DNA from: Hydractinia symbiolongicarpus
Lineage: Eukaryota > Cnidaria > Hydrozoa > Anthoathecata > Hydractiniidae
DNA length: 64,000 nucleotides
Direction: 5' to 3'
Assembly: GCF_029227915.1 (NCBI RefSeq)
Contig: NC_079883.1
Coordinates: 9,858,001-9,922,000 of the forward strand
Shown here: positions 1-8,294 of the stretch, piece after piece
Layout of the letters: every line of letters starts with the position of its first letter
Position numbering within the stretch: position 1 is the first letter of the stretch
Program-made: the position numbers and the translations under genes
Notes under the pieces: generated by a model
The model's input: the letters and a program-made list of their open reading frames with translations, nothing else
Databases searched by the model: none
What the model was told of the DNA's origin: nothing

Positions 1-153
1 TTGGTACAAAGTTAAACTTGTTTAAGTCACTTAAACAGTTAAAAAAGAGTAATTTTAAGATTAGATTCCCTAAGTTTAAGTATTTTCGTTTTTAAATTTC
101 TTATTTTCTTGCTTTTACTTTTCTTGCCCTTCATATTTTTAACATTGTCAAAC

Positions 154-189
154 TTTATGTAGCATAAAATTTTTATGTAGCATAAAATT
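154..189. repeat. 18-bp perfect tandem duplication
   Basis: tttatgtagcataaaatt occurs twice head to tail (154-171 and 172-189) in the H1-H3 spacer. It is present in every unit, so it predates array amplification. No function is evident. Confidence 0.85.
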
Positions 190-252
190 TAAACAGAAAG
201 CAGAACAAAGTTTGATATAAAAAGCTAGCCGTAATATTTTTTATGGATGTGT

Positions 253-268
253 GGCTATAAAAATAGCC
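253..268 (-). terminator. H3 histone mRNA 3' stem-loop
   Basis: GGCTAT-TTTT-ATAGCC on the minus strand, a 6-bp stem with a 4-nt loop, 21 nt after the H3 stop. This is the SLBP-binding site for non-polyadenylated histone mRNA 3' end formation. The flank is ACACATCCATAAAAAATATT, which departs from the AAAACATT seen after the other four genes. Confidence 0.95.
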
Positions 269-289
269 GTTTTTTGTTTGGTAAGATGC

Positions 290-703
<414 letters not shown>

Positions 704-750
704 TTAAGAAGTCGATGTAGTACGGATACACAAGACGGTCTAAAATGCAC

Positions 751-762
751 TATCGCGCCAAA
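751..762. promoter_or_regulatory. E2F-like site in H3 promoter
   Basis: tatcgcgccaaa matches one half of TTTSGCGCSAAA perfectly and the other half partly. It lies about 50-60 bp upstream of the H3 start. Prediction from motif only. Confidence 0.5.
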
Positions 763-805
763 GTTTTATTTCTCATATTGATTGACAGCTAAGGTTCAAA
801 ACAAA

Positions 806-846
806 CCATTTAATTGGTGCTAAGAAAGTAATTTCTGATTGGCTGC
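806..846 (-). promoter_or_regulatory. Two CCAAT boxes of H3 promoter
   Basis: On the minus strand caccaat (near 815) and gccaatcag (near 838) form a CCAAT pair about 110-140 bp upstream of the H3 ATG. CCAAT pairs are typical of replication-dependent histone promoters. In unit 1 only, the base at 812 is A where the other copies have G. Confidence 0.6.
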
Positions 847-1068
847 ATAATGACATTACGCTCATTACTTTAACATTTTTATAAAATCTGTGTTTTTTGG
901 CTACGGGAAAACGGCTGTATCTTCTGATACACAAAAGCTTTTGACTTTTTTTTTTTTTAGTAAGTAGCAGAAGGTTTGGCGAATTCCAACGATGCCAAAT
1001 TTATTGCCTTACTGAAACATTAAGACCACGAATTTTTAAAAAAACTACAGTTTTACTTAAAAAAATGT

Positions 1069-1091
1069 ACAAAATGTTCGGAACATTTTGT
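1069..1091. repeat. 11-bp-arm inverted repeat upstream of H4
   Basis: acaaaatgttc, a single G, then gaacattttgt: perfect 11-bp arms around one base. It lies about 140 bp upstream of the H4 start and about 15 bp from the reverse CCAAT box, so it could be a dimeric factor site. The same sequence is present in every unit, in the antisense orientation in units 8-11. Confidence 0.8.
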
Positions 1092-1181
1092 AATGACGCA
1101 ACTCTATTGGTTAATTAGGGTGTTTCCACGAGCAGTAGGTAATTTTATGGCCTCTTTTTAAAGCTGTCTGAATTCTGTTAA

Positions 1182-1538
<357 letters not shown>

Positions 1539-1562
1539 GCGTTGTCATTGCTCAACAAAAAC

Positions 1563-1578
1563 GGCTATTTTTATAGCC
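1563..1578 (+). terminator. H4 histone mRNA 3' stem-loop
   Basis: GGCTAT-TTTT-ATAGCC, 24 nt after the stop. It is followed by ACAAATCTTTTAAAACATT, the probable U7-pairing downstream element with the shared AAAACATT. Confidence 0.95.
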
Positions 1579-1961
1579 ACAAATCTTTTAAAACATTACT
1601 TTGTGCACGCTTCCAAATTACACAATGTGTAAAGTCTTGTCACAGTTACATTTATTGCTATACGATACTATGTCATATATGACACAAAAAAAATTTAGAA
1701 ATACTTTGTAGGGTTAATTTGCCTGGGAGTGTTTCCGTGAAAAGCTGGGTTAAGTTAAATGTAAGCAATAACATGGATCAATGTACTTGTCTTTTCTGCA
1801 AGTACAGCTAATAATACGTATGAAAAGTGAAGCTAATCCACACACACACATGGGGAAGTATTTTAAATGTAGGCTAGTGTTCTTAAGCACATTATTTAGA
1901 AGTTTTATTAACTTCGGTTAACTTGTAGTGACGCCAAGTAAATGTTTTTTTAAAGATGTGT
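1579..1961. other. H4-H2B convergent spacer
   Basis: About 380 bp between two 3' stem-loops. It contains a 14-bp perfect palindrome TGTCATATATGACA (1671-1684) and a (CA)6 microsatellite (1839-1850), which has five CA in units 8-9. No gene or RNA was recognised. Confidence 0.75.
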
Positions 1962-1977
1962 GGTCTTAAAAAAGACC
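1962..1977 (-). terminator. H2B histone mRNA 3' stem-loop (variant stem)
   Basis: GGTCTT-TTTT-AAGACC on the minus strand, 23 nt after the H2B stop. Its stem differs from the GGCTAT stem used by the other four genes but fits the metazoan GGYYYU pattern better. The downstream flank is ACACATCTTTAAAAAAACATT. Confidence 0.95.
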
Positions 1978-2000
1978 GTTTGTGTTTGGTAGACGTTGGT

Positions 2001-2405
2001 TTACTTGCTGCTTGTGTATTTTGTGACGGCTTTTGTTCCTTCACTGACTGCGTGTTTTGCAAGTTCTCCAGGCAAGAGAAGACGTACTGCGGTTTGAATT
2101 TCACGAGAAGAGATGGTCGACTTTTTGTTTTGAAGAGCCAAACGCGAAGCTTCGGAAGCAATGCGCTCAAAGATGTCGTTGACAAATGAGTTCATGATGC
2201 TCATAGCTTTGCTTGAAACTCCGACATCTGGGTGAACTTGTTTCAAAACATTGTAGATGTAAATAGCATAACTTTCCTTTCTCTTTCTCTTGCGTTTCTT
2301 TTCACCAGTTCCACCAATCTTTCCTCCTTTTTTGCCGGCTCTTTTTTCACCTTTCTTGGCTACTTTAGGTGCCTGTTTTCCTCCTTTAGCTGCTGCGTCA
2401 GACAT
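2001..2405 (-). CDS. H2B: Histone H2B
   Basis: 134 codons. The Lys-rich N-terminal tail is about 40 residues, longer than in vertebrate H2B, and includes a basic [10 protein letters not shown] stretch before the fold. The fold starts [16 protein letters not shown] and ends with the conserved C-terminal helix and KYTSSK; the Lys just before YTSSK corresponds to the ubiquitinated H2B lysine. It dimerises with H2A, its divergent neighbour 284 bp away. A TATAAA on its strand (2473 down to 2468) lies 63 bp before the ATG. Confidence 0.98.
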   Translation of the reverse strand: MSDAAAKGGKQAPKVAKKGEKRAGKKGGKIGGTGEKKRKRKRKESYAIYIYNVLKQVHPDVGVSSKAMSIMNSFVNDIFERIASEASRLALQNKKSTISSREIQTAVRLLLPGELAKHAVSEGTKAVTKYTSSK

Positions 2406-2689
2406 GGTTAAAAATTTTTGCTACTTAACTTGTAAATAAGCATTAAACTGCAAGTCAAAACTTTTTGTTTATAAGTAAAAAAATCGGATCGAATTCGATC
2501 CGAAAACGCCGATACGCAATTTAATTGGTTAAAAAAAAAATCTTTTGTTTAATACTTAATTATGATTGGTTAAAAAAACATGATTTCGATCCTATTTTTA
2601 TGATGAAAAAACGAGTAAAGTTTATTTCGTTAACACTTACGTTAAATATTCGTACGTTTTTGTATTAACTTACAAATCAAATCGCAGTT
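2406..2689. promoter_or_regulatory. H2A-H2B divergent promoter
   Basis: 284 bp shared promoter. It contains TATAAA for H2B (2468-2473), a 20-bp perfect palindrome (2484-2503), two direct attggttaaaaaa copies (reverse CCAAT, starting about 2524 and 2565) and a lone TTCGATCC (2585-2592) that repeats the palindrome half-site. Confidence 0.75.
2484..2503. promoter_or_regulatory. 20-bp perfect palindrome
   Basis: TCGGATCGAATTCGATCCGA is its own reverse complement. It lies centrally in the H2A-H2B promoter, and a half-site copy (TTCGATCC) lies about 85 bp toward H2A. The sequence is the same in all eleven copies present, as expected for a bound site, although the array is homogenised overall. Confidence 0.7.
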
Positions 2690-3070
2690 ATGTCTGGACG
2701 TGGAAAAGGTGGAAAAGCTAAGGCTAAAGCCAAGACAAGATCCTCAAGAGCTGGACTTCAATTTCCAGTCGGTAGAGTGCATAGATTCCTTCGTAGAGGG
2801 CACTATGCTAACCGAATTGGATCTGGAGCACCAGTTTACTTAGCAGCCGTCTTGGAATATTTATCTGCTGAGATATTGGAGTTGGCTGGTAACGCAGCAA
2901 GAGACAACAAAAAAGCTAGGATTATTCCAAGACATTTACAATTGGCTGTTCGTAATGATGAAGAATTAAACAAACTTTTGAGCGGTGTAACCATTGCAGC
3001 TGGTGGTGTTTTGCCAAACATTCAAGCTGTCTTACTCCCAAAGAAGAACGACAAAGGACAGAAGAAGTAA
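2690..3070 (+). CDS. H2A: Histone H2A (canonical)
   Basis: 126 codons. The tail [28 protein letters not shown] leads into the fold. Acidic-patch residues (LSAEILELA Glu pair; NDEELNKLL) are present. The C-terminus ends KKNDKGQKK with no SQE/D motif, so it is canonical H2A rather than H2A.X, and it lacks H2A.Z signatures. It forms the H2A-H2B dimer with its divergent neighbour. The 3' stem-loop is at 3093-3108. Confidence 0.98.
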   Translation: MSGRGKGGKAKAKAKTRSSRAGLQFPVGRVHRFLRRGHYANRIGSGAPVYLAAVLEYLSAEILELAGNAARDNKKARIIPRHLQLAVRNDEELNKLLSGVTIAAGGVLPNIQAVLLPKKNDKGQKK

Positions 3071-3092
3071 ACCGCTACACTCAGAAAACAAC

Positions 3093-3108
3093 GGCTATTT
3101 TTATAGCC
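3093..3108 (+). terminator. H2A histone mRNA 3' stem-loop
   Basis: GGCTAT-TTTT-ATAGCC, 22 nt after the stop, followed by ACACATCTTTAAAAAAACATT. The 160 bp between it and 5S hold nothing else recognisable apart from AT-rich sequence. Confidence 0.95.
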
Positions 3109-3267
3109 ACACATCTTTAAAAAAACATTGTTTTTTTCACAAAACTATAACCTTAAAGTCTAATAGATAATCCATGCATACGCCTTGTCCTAAGTAACTC
3201 AAAGAAATTAAATAAAAAAATTTGATCACAACGTCAAAATAAATTGCACGTATTTGCCCCTACTAAT

Positions 3268-3387
3268 GTCTACGGCCATACCACGATGAACACACCCGTT
3301 CTCGTCTGATCACGGAAGTTAAGCATCGTCGGGCCGGGATAGTACTTGGATGGGGGACCGCCTGGGAACTCCCGGTGTCGTAGGCTT
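3268..3387 (+). rRNA. 5S rRNA
   Basis: 120 nt, from GTCTACGGCCATACCAC to GGTGTCGTAGGCTT; the ends pair as helix I. The Pol III internal control region is recognisable: the A-box-like AGTTAAGCATCGTC and the C-box-like GGATGGGGGACC. The TTTT at 3386-3389 is the Pol III terminator. The RNA is a component of the large ribosomal subunit. It is co-oriented with H2A and H1 and convergent with U1. Confidence 0.97.
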
Positions 3388-3735
3388 TTCATTTTCATTT
3401 GTTGCCTTTTCATTTCAATGGTGCTGTGATATATTTCTTGTTATAACAATTAAGGAACGTGGCGGTTGTTGAAAGTGTTTCCTATGACATTTTCCTACGA
3501 CATTTTCAGGTGATAGTACGAGAAAAAAGAGCTTTCAAATGCATACAAACTCGATCTATTGCCGATCATCCAATAACCCTGACGGAATGGCAAATAAAAT
3601 AAAATTCCGCCGCCTTCCGAGGACTTATATCGCAATCACGTTTCGTAACAGCCAAGCGAGGTTTTACCTTAGCGTTTAAGTCACCACCGACATTTGGCCG
3701 CGCAACTTTTCTAAGCTCATTCATTTTGACTTAAG
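3388..3735. other. 5S-U1 spacer
   Basis: About 350 bp with no recognised gene. It holds an interrupted inverted repeat (gacggaat ... attccgcc, about 3578-3610) and a U1 3'-box-like sequence (3717-3730). Units 8-9 lack 22 bp of it close to 5S. I looked here for a spliced-leader RNA, since Hydra 5S clusters carry them, and found no convincing one. Confidence 0.6.
3717..3730 (-). terminator. U1 3' box candidate
   Basis: On the minus strand GTCAAAATGAATGA lies about 5 nt past the U1 3' end. It resembles the snRNA 3' box (GTTTN0-3AAARNNAGA) that directs Integrator processing. Confidence 0.5.
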
Positions 3736-3901
3736 GAGGGGGCGAGCGCGGACGCAGGCCCCCACTACCAGAAATTGTACGGTCGAGTTACTGACGTTTG
3801 CAGTAATCGCAGAGGTCAGCCCAAGCGTAGTGCAATGCAAGAGCCTCACTCTGGAAGAAAACCCTCATTGATCAGTCTTTACTTCCCCGTCAGGTAAGTA
3901 T
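3736..3901 (-). ncRNA. U1 snRNA
   Basis: About 166 nt. The 5' end ATACTTACCTG is the exact 5' splice-site-pairing sequence. Stem-loop II keeps the U1A-binding ATTGCAC. The Sm site is AATTTCTGG, followed by a GC-rich terminal hairpin (GGGGGCCTGCG ... CGCCCCC). Stem-loop I reads GATCAATGAG where the typical U1-70K-binding loop is GATCACGAAG. It recognises 5' splice sites. It is transcribed in the same direction as U2, which lies upstream. Confidence 0.95.
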
Positions 3902-3944
3902 GAGTTGGAACTGCACCGTAGCATGAGGGTACCCTTCAAAGTTT

Positions 3945-3958
3945 GTTAATGCTTGTGG
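3945..3958 (-). promoter_or_regulatory. U1 PSE candidate
   Basis: CCACAAGCATTAAC on the minus strand begins at -57 from the U1 5' end. It matches the U2 upstream motif at 12 of 14 positions and at nearly the same distance, as expected for a SNAPc-bound proximal sequence element. Confidence 0.6.
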
Positions 3959-4092
3959 CTTGAGTGTGTTATAAACTGCCGTGTCGCGGGGCATAGGCTG
4001 TATTCTCCCCCAGTGTACGCGTTTTGTTCCCGCCGTAGACTATGCAGAGTGCCGTCGGAAAGAGGACTGCTATTATTCTTTTATTGCTTATG

Positions 4093-4291
4093 TGGGCCGC
4101 CATCGGTAATAGTGCAACACCAAGGCAACCCGTGGTCACGGCGTGAATGAATCCACCTCCATGACCCAAGGCCAAAAATCAGATTAATAAATCAGATTAA
4201 TATACTGACCATTCAGAGAATGGCCTACCAGATATTAAACTGATAAGAACAGATACTACACTTGATCTTAGCCATTAGGCCGAGAAGCGAT
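4093..4291 (-). ncRNA. U2 snRNA with 13-bp internal duplication
   Basis: The 5' end ATCGCTTCTCGGCC and the branch-point-pairing GTGTAGTATCTGTTC are intact, and the Sm site is GATTTTTGG (4172-4180, minus strand). Unlike every other copy, aaatcagattaat is tandemly duplicated (4176-4188 and 4189-4201). This lengthens the single strand between the stem-loop IIb region and the Sm site and gives 199 nt instead of 186. The 3' end is approximate. Whether this copy is functional is unknown. Confidence 0.93.
4176..4201. repeat. 13-bp tandem duplication inside U2
   Basis: Two adjacent copies of aaatcagattaat; the ten other U2 copies in the window have one. It accounts exactly for the 5889 versus 5876 bp unit length. 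Confidence 0.95.
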
Positions 4292-4331
4292 AAAGAACAA
4301 GCGTTGCCATGATAGGCATCGTCCACACACC

Positions 4332-4345
4332 GTAACTGCTTGTGG
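4332..4345 (-). promoter_or_regulatory. U2 PSE candidate
   Basis: CCACAAGCAGTTAC on the minus strand begins at -54 from the U2 5' end. It is the counterpart of the U1 motif at -57. Confidence 0.6.
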
Positions 4346-4376
4346 AGCATGTCACGTTACTGTAAAGCTTACAACT

Positions 4377-4485
4377 GTCACCGCGTACGGATGGACGGCG
4401 ACATAGTAAAAATCACGGCTGTTGATTTAGCCGTAGGATGGAGAGCGACTGTAGCGAGTGGATGGTAACTTACATGAATGCTAAC
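4377..4485 (-). ncRNA. Candidate Sm-class RNA, spliced-leader-like
   Basis: Not a recognised family. Read on the minus strand: GTTAGC (4485-4480) can pair with GCTAC (4455-4451), enclosing the donor-like GTAAGT (4473-4468). Then comes a 6-bp hairpin ACGGCT/AGCCGT (4434-4415), directly followed by the Sm-like GATTTTTAC (4414-4406) and a 7-bp terminal hairpin (4402-4377). A donor in stem 1, then hairpin, Sm site and hairpin is the arrangement of spliced-leader RNAs. The 5' end and a promoter element were not found. Alternatively the T5 is a Pol III terminator for the upstream tRNA, or the structure is chance. Confidence 0.35.
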
Positions 4486-4613
4486 AAAGGCGACGATACT
4501 AAGTGCGTGATATTACTTTCCAATATGACTGCGTACATTCCGTTTATCAACGCATTACGCCAGAACGTGCGCGCGCGTTACACAGTAGACCATGCAGCCG
4601 AAATGCGACAGTG

Positions 4614-4686
4614 CGACCCTGCCAGGAGTCGAACCTGGAATCCCCTGATTCGTAGTCAGATGCCTTATCCATTGGGCCACAGGGCG
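4614..4686 (-). tRNA. tRNA-Arg(ACG)
   Basis: 73-nt cloverleaf without intron. The anticodon loop is CTACGAA (anticodon ACG, reading CGT and, as inosine, CGC/CGA). D arm, TCTGA/TCAGG anticodon stem and CCAGG/CCTGG T stem are intact; the A box (TGGCCCAATGG) and B box (GGTTCGACTCC) match consensus. Two oddities: acceptor position 1 is C opposite C72 (mismatch), and no run of four T follows until 4412-4408, about 200 nt on. It could be a working gene with a distant terminator or a decaying copy. Confidence 0.85.
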
Positions 4687-5265
4687 ATGCTTATGACTTC
4701 GCCCCATCGTTATTTTGGCTTGCGCATTCGTTTTACTTACGACAGAATTCTTCGTGTTTGTAGCCATGAAAGAAAGGGACTTCTGTGAGTGAATTTTTTT
4801 ACTGTGGTCTAATAAAAAAGTCGAAACGCAGTGCCCAATATATGAATTGCTCCTAATAGCCGGAAACAGGCCGTGTCGATGATGTAGGCCGACATACGCA
4901 ACGCAAACCAAAGAACGCTTTATGAAAATCCTAACACGGGCGCGGAAGAAGCCCAAATTAACAGAGTAGATGTAATGCTGAAGACCTCAAACTCCAGCAG
5001 CTTCTCTTTCAGACTATTGCGTCGTGCTACAAATAAAAATTAACATGCTTTCGCATAGTCGCGGCTCCCAAAACGGACATTATACGATGTACAGAAACAC
5101 ACATTTCTGTTTTCGCGCCAAATCAATTCCCGGGAGTGGTACTTTTACGTCCGCATACTTCGCACCGTCTTAAATTATATCTCATTTACACGGTAATGTT
5201 TAGTATACTTCTACTGTGATAACAAGCATCGTTTATCGTTGGATTGTTGTAAGAAAACATTAAAA
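4687..5265. other. tRNA-H1 spacer and H1 promoter
   Basis: 579 bp. Near H1 are a perfect E2F site (5111-5122), a 7-bp hairpin (5091-5110) and an AT-rich TATA-like aaattatatc (about 5170). On the minus strand a hairpin ATGC-GAAA-GCAT (5056-5045) is followed by the Sm-like AATTTTTAT (5041-5033). The tRNA-proximal 340 bp show nothing I recognise; long open frames there are shadows of the tRNA. Confidence 0.6.
5111..5122 (+). promoter_or_regulatory. E2F consensus site, H1 promoter
   Basis: TTTCGCGCCAAA matches TTTSGCGCSAAA at all positions, 144 bp before the H1 ATG. It suggests G1/S induction. Confidence 0.7.
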
Positions 5266-5817
5266 ATGAGTGAAGCAGCTTCTCCAAAGAAAATCGCACC
5301 CAAGAAGAAACCTGCTGCAAAGAAGACAGCTGATCACCCTAAATATGTGGACATGATCAAGGCTGCTATCGCTACCCTAAAGGAACGCGGTGGTTCATCT
5401 CGCCAAGCTATTACAAAATATATTCATGCAAATTACAAAGTTGCTGAAAACTCAGATCATCATCTGAAAATGGCTCTTAAACGAGGAGTAACATCAGGCG
5501 ATTTGATTCAAACTAAAGGCACTGGTGCTTCTGGATCATTCAAGCTAGGTCAGGTAAAAAAAGAAAAACCTAAGAAAAAGGCCGCAGCAAAAAAGCCAAC
5601 GGCAAAGAAGCCTACTGCAAAGAAAAGTACACCAAAAAAGAAGCCAGCAAAGAAGAGCACGCCAAAGAAAGCAGCAAAGAAGCCTGCCACAAAGAAAGCC
5701 TCGGCTAAGAAACCAGCAGCTAAGAAACCCACAAAGAAGCCTGTTGCTAAAAAACCTGCAGCAAAGAAGGTCAAAAAGACTCCCAAAAAGGCAGCAAAGA
5801 AGACCGCAAAAAAATAA
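5266..5817 (+). CDS. H1: Histone H1 (linker histone)
   Basis: 183 residues starting [10 protein letters not shown] Met nine codons upstream is in frame, but AAAAATGAGT is the better start context and MSE... is the usual H1 start. The winged-helix globular domain spans about residues 24-96 ([12 protein letters not shown] ... GSFKLGQ). The C-terminal tail is almost all Lys, Ala and Pro with AKKP repeats and S/T-P-K-K motifs at about 6, 121, 131 and 171, typical CDK sites. It binds linker DNA at the nucleosome entry/exit. It has its own promoter with the E2F site. The 3' stem-loop is at 5850-5865. Confidence 0.97.
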   Translation: MSEAASPKKIAPKKKPAAKKTADHPKYVDMIKAAIATLKERGGSSRQAITKYIHANYKVAENSDHHLKMALKRGVTSGDLIQTKGTGASGSFKLGQVKKEKPKKKAAAKKPTAKKPTAKKSTPKKKPAKKSTPKKAAKKPATKKASAKKPAAKKPTKKPVAKKPAAKKVKKTPKKAAKKTAKK

Positions 5818-5849
5818 TTTGTGTGTATCTGGCTATTACATTAACAAAC

Positions 5850-5865
5850 GGCTATTTTTATAGCC
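5850..5865 (+). terminator. H1 histone mRNA 3' stem-loop
   Basis: GGCTAT-TTTT-ATAGCC, 32 nt after the stop, the longest spacing of the five genes. It is followed by ACACATTTACAAAAAAACATT. A decoy half-stem (ggctatta) lies at 5831. Confidence 0.95.
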
Positions 5866-6141
5866 ACACATTTACAAAAAAACATTATCTTGGTACAAAG
5901 TTAAACTTGTTTAAGTCACTTAAACAGTTAAAAAAGAGTAATTTTAAGATTAGATTCCCTAAGTTTAAGTATTTTCGTTTTTAAATTTCTTATTTTCTTG
6001 CTTTTACTTTTCTTGCCCTTCATATTTTTAACATTGTCAAACTTTATGTAGCATAAAATTTTTATGTAGCATAAAATTTAAACAGAAAGCAGAACAAAGT
6101 TTGATATAAAAAGCTAGCCGTAATATTTTTTATGGATGTGT
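5866..6141. other. H1-H3 convergent spacer
   Basis: AT-rich spacer between the H1 and H3 stem-loops, holding the 18-bp tandem duplication. Otherwise nothing recognised. Confidence 0.7.
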
Positions 6142-6178
6142 GGCTATAAAAATAGCCGTTTTTTGTTTGGTAAGATGC

Positions 6179-6592
<414 letters not shown>

Positions 6593-7070
6593 TTAAGAAG
6601 TCGATGTAGTACGGATACACAAGACGGTCTAAAATGCACTATCGCGCCAAAGTTTTATTTCTCATATTGATTGACAGCTAAGGTTCAAAACAAACCATTT
6701 GATTGGTGCTAAGAAAGTAATTTCTGATTGGCTGCATAATGACATTACGCTCATTACTTTAACATTTTTATAAAATCTGTGTTTTTTGGCTACGGGAAAA
6801 CGGCTGTATCTTCTGATACACAAAAGCTTTTGACTTTTTTTTTTTTTAGTAAGTAGCAGAAGGTTTGGCGAATTCCAACGATGCCAAATTTATTGCCTTA
6901 CTGAAACATTAAGACCACGAATTTTTAAAAAAACTACAGTTTTACTTAAAAAAATGTACAAAATGTTCGGAACATTTTGTAATGACGCAACTCTATTGGT
7001 TAATTAGGGTGTTTCCACGAGCAGTAGGTAATTTTATGGCCTCTTTTTAAAGCTGTCTGAATTCTGTTAA

Positions 7071-7427
<357 letters not shown>

Positions 7428-7889
7428 GCGTTGTCATTGCTCAACAAAAACGGCTATTTTTATAGCCACAAATCTTTTAAAACATTACTTTGTGCACGCT
7501 TCCAAATTACACAATGTGTAAAGTCTTGTCACAGTTACATTTATTGCTATACGATACTATGTCATATATGACACAAAAAAAATTTAGAAATACTTTGTAG
7601 GGTTAATTTGCCTGGGAGTGTTTCCGTGAAAAGCTGGGTTAAGTTAAATGTAAGCAATAACATGGATCAATGTACTTGTCTTTTCTGCAAGTACAGCTAA
7701 TAATACGTATGAAAAGTGAAGCTAATCCACACACACACATGGGGAAGTATTTTAAATGTAGGCTAGTGTTCTTAAGCACATTATTTAGAAGTTTTATTAA
7801 CTTCGGTTAACTTGTAGTGACGCCAAGTAAATGTTTTTTTAAAGATGTGTGGTCTTAAAAAAGACCGTTTGTGTTTGGTAGACGTTGGT

Positions 7890-8294
7890 TTACTTGCTGC
7901 TTGTGTATTTTGTGACGGCTTTTGTTCCTTCACTGACTGCGTGTTTTGCAAGTTCTCCAGGCAAGAGAAGACGTACTGCGGTTTGAATTTCACGAGAAGA
8001 GATGGTCGACTTTTTGTTTTGAAGAGCCAAACGCGAAGCTTCGGAAGCAATGCGCTCAAAGATGTCGTTGACAAATGAGTTCATGATGCTCATAGCTTTG
8101 CTTGAAACTCCGACATCTGGGTGAACTTGTTTCAAAACATTGTAGATGTAAATAGCATAACTTTCCTTTCTCTTTCTCTTGCGTTTCTTTTCACCAGTTC
8201 CACCAATCTTTCCTCCTTTTTTGCCGGCTCTTTTTTCACCTTTCTTGGCTACTTTAGGTGCCTGTTTTCCTCCTTTAGCTGCTGCGTCAGACAT
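7890..8294 (-). CDS. H2B: Histone H2B
   Basis: Identical protein; variant GGTCTT stem-loop 7851-7866. Confidence 0.98.
   Translation of the reverse strand: MSDAAAKGGKQAPKVAKKGEKRAGKKGGKIGGTGEKKRKRKRKESYAIYIYNVLKQVHPDVGVSSKAMSIMNSFVNDIFERIASEASRLALQNKKSTISSREIQTAVRLLLPGELAKHAVSEGTKAVTKYTSSK

Noticed and set aside
39-134. Lys-rich 31-residue minus-strand open frame in the H1-H3 spacer
   Set aside because: Short, AT-rich, poor start context, and a spacer variant in units 8-9 changes it freely; probably chance.
3480-3640. Possible spliced-leader donor (ttttcaggtgatag) downstream of 5S
   Set aside because: No Sm site with flanking hairpins follows on that strand; weaker than the candidate next to U2.
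3969-4175. 68-residue minus-strand open frame and the 65-residue frame opposite it
   Set aside because: They lie over the U2 snRNA and its U1-side spacer; conserved only because the RNA is.
4766-4800. Plus-strand AAGGGACTTCTGTGAGTG, resembling the 5' end of U11 snRNA
   Set aside because: The following sequence lacks the U11 stems and has no Sm site at the right distance; similarity is limited to a few bases.
4820-4870. Plus-strand stretch with loose similarity to U4 snRNA
   Set aside because: No U6-pairing region or Sm site follows; considered coincidence.
4555-4956. 133-residue minus-strand open frame (and the 116-residue plus-strand frame over 4438-4788), repeated in every unit
   Set aside because: Both cross the tRNA-Arg gene; the PVAQWIRHLTTNQ-type stretch is the translation of the tRNA itself. 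No protein features.
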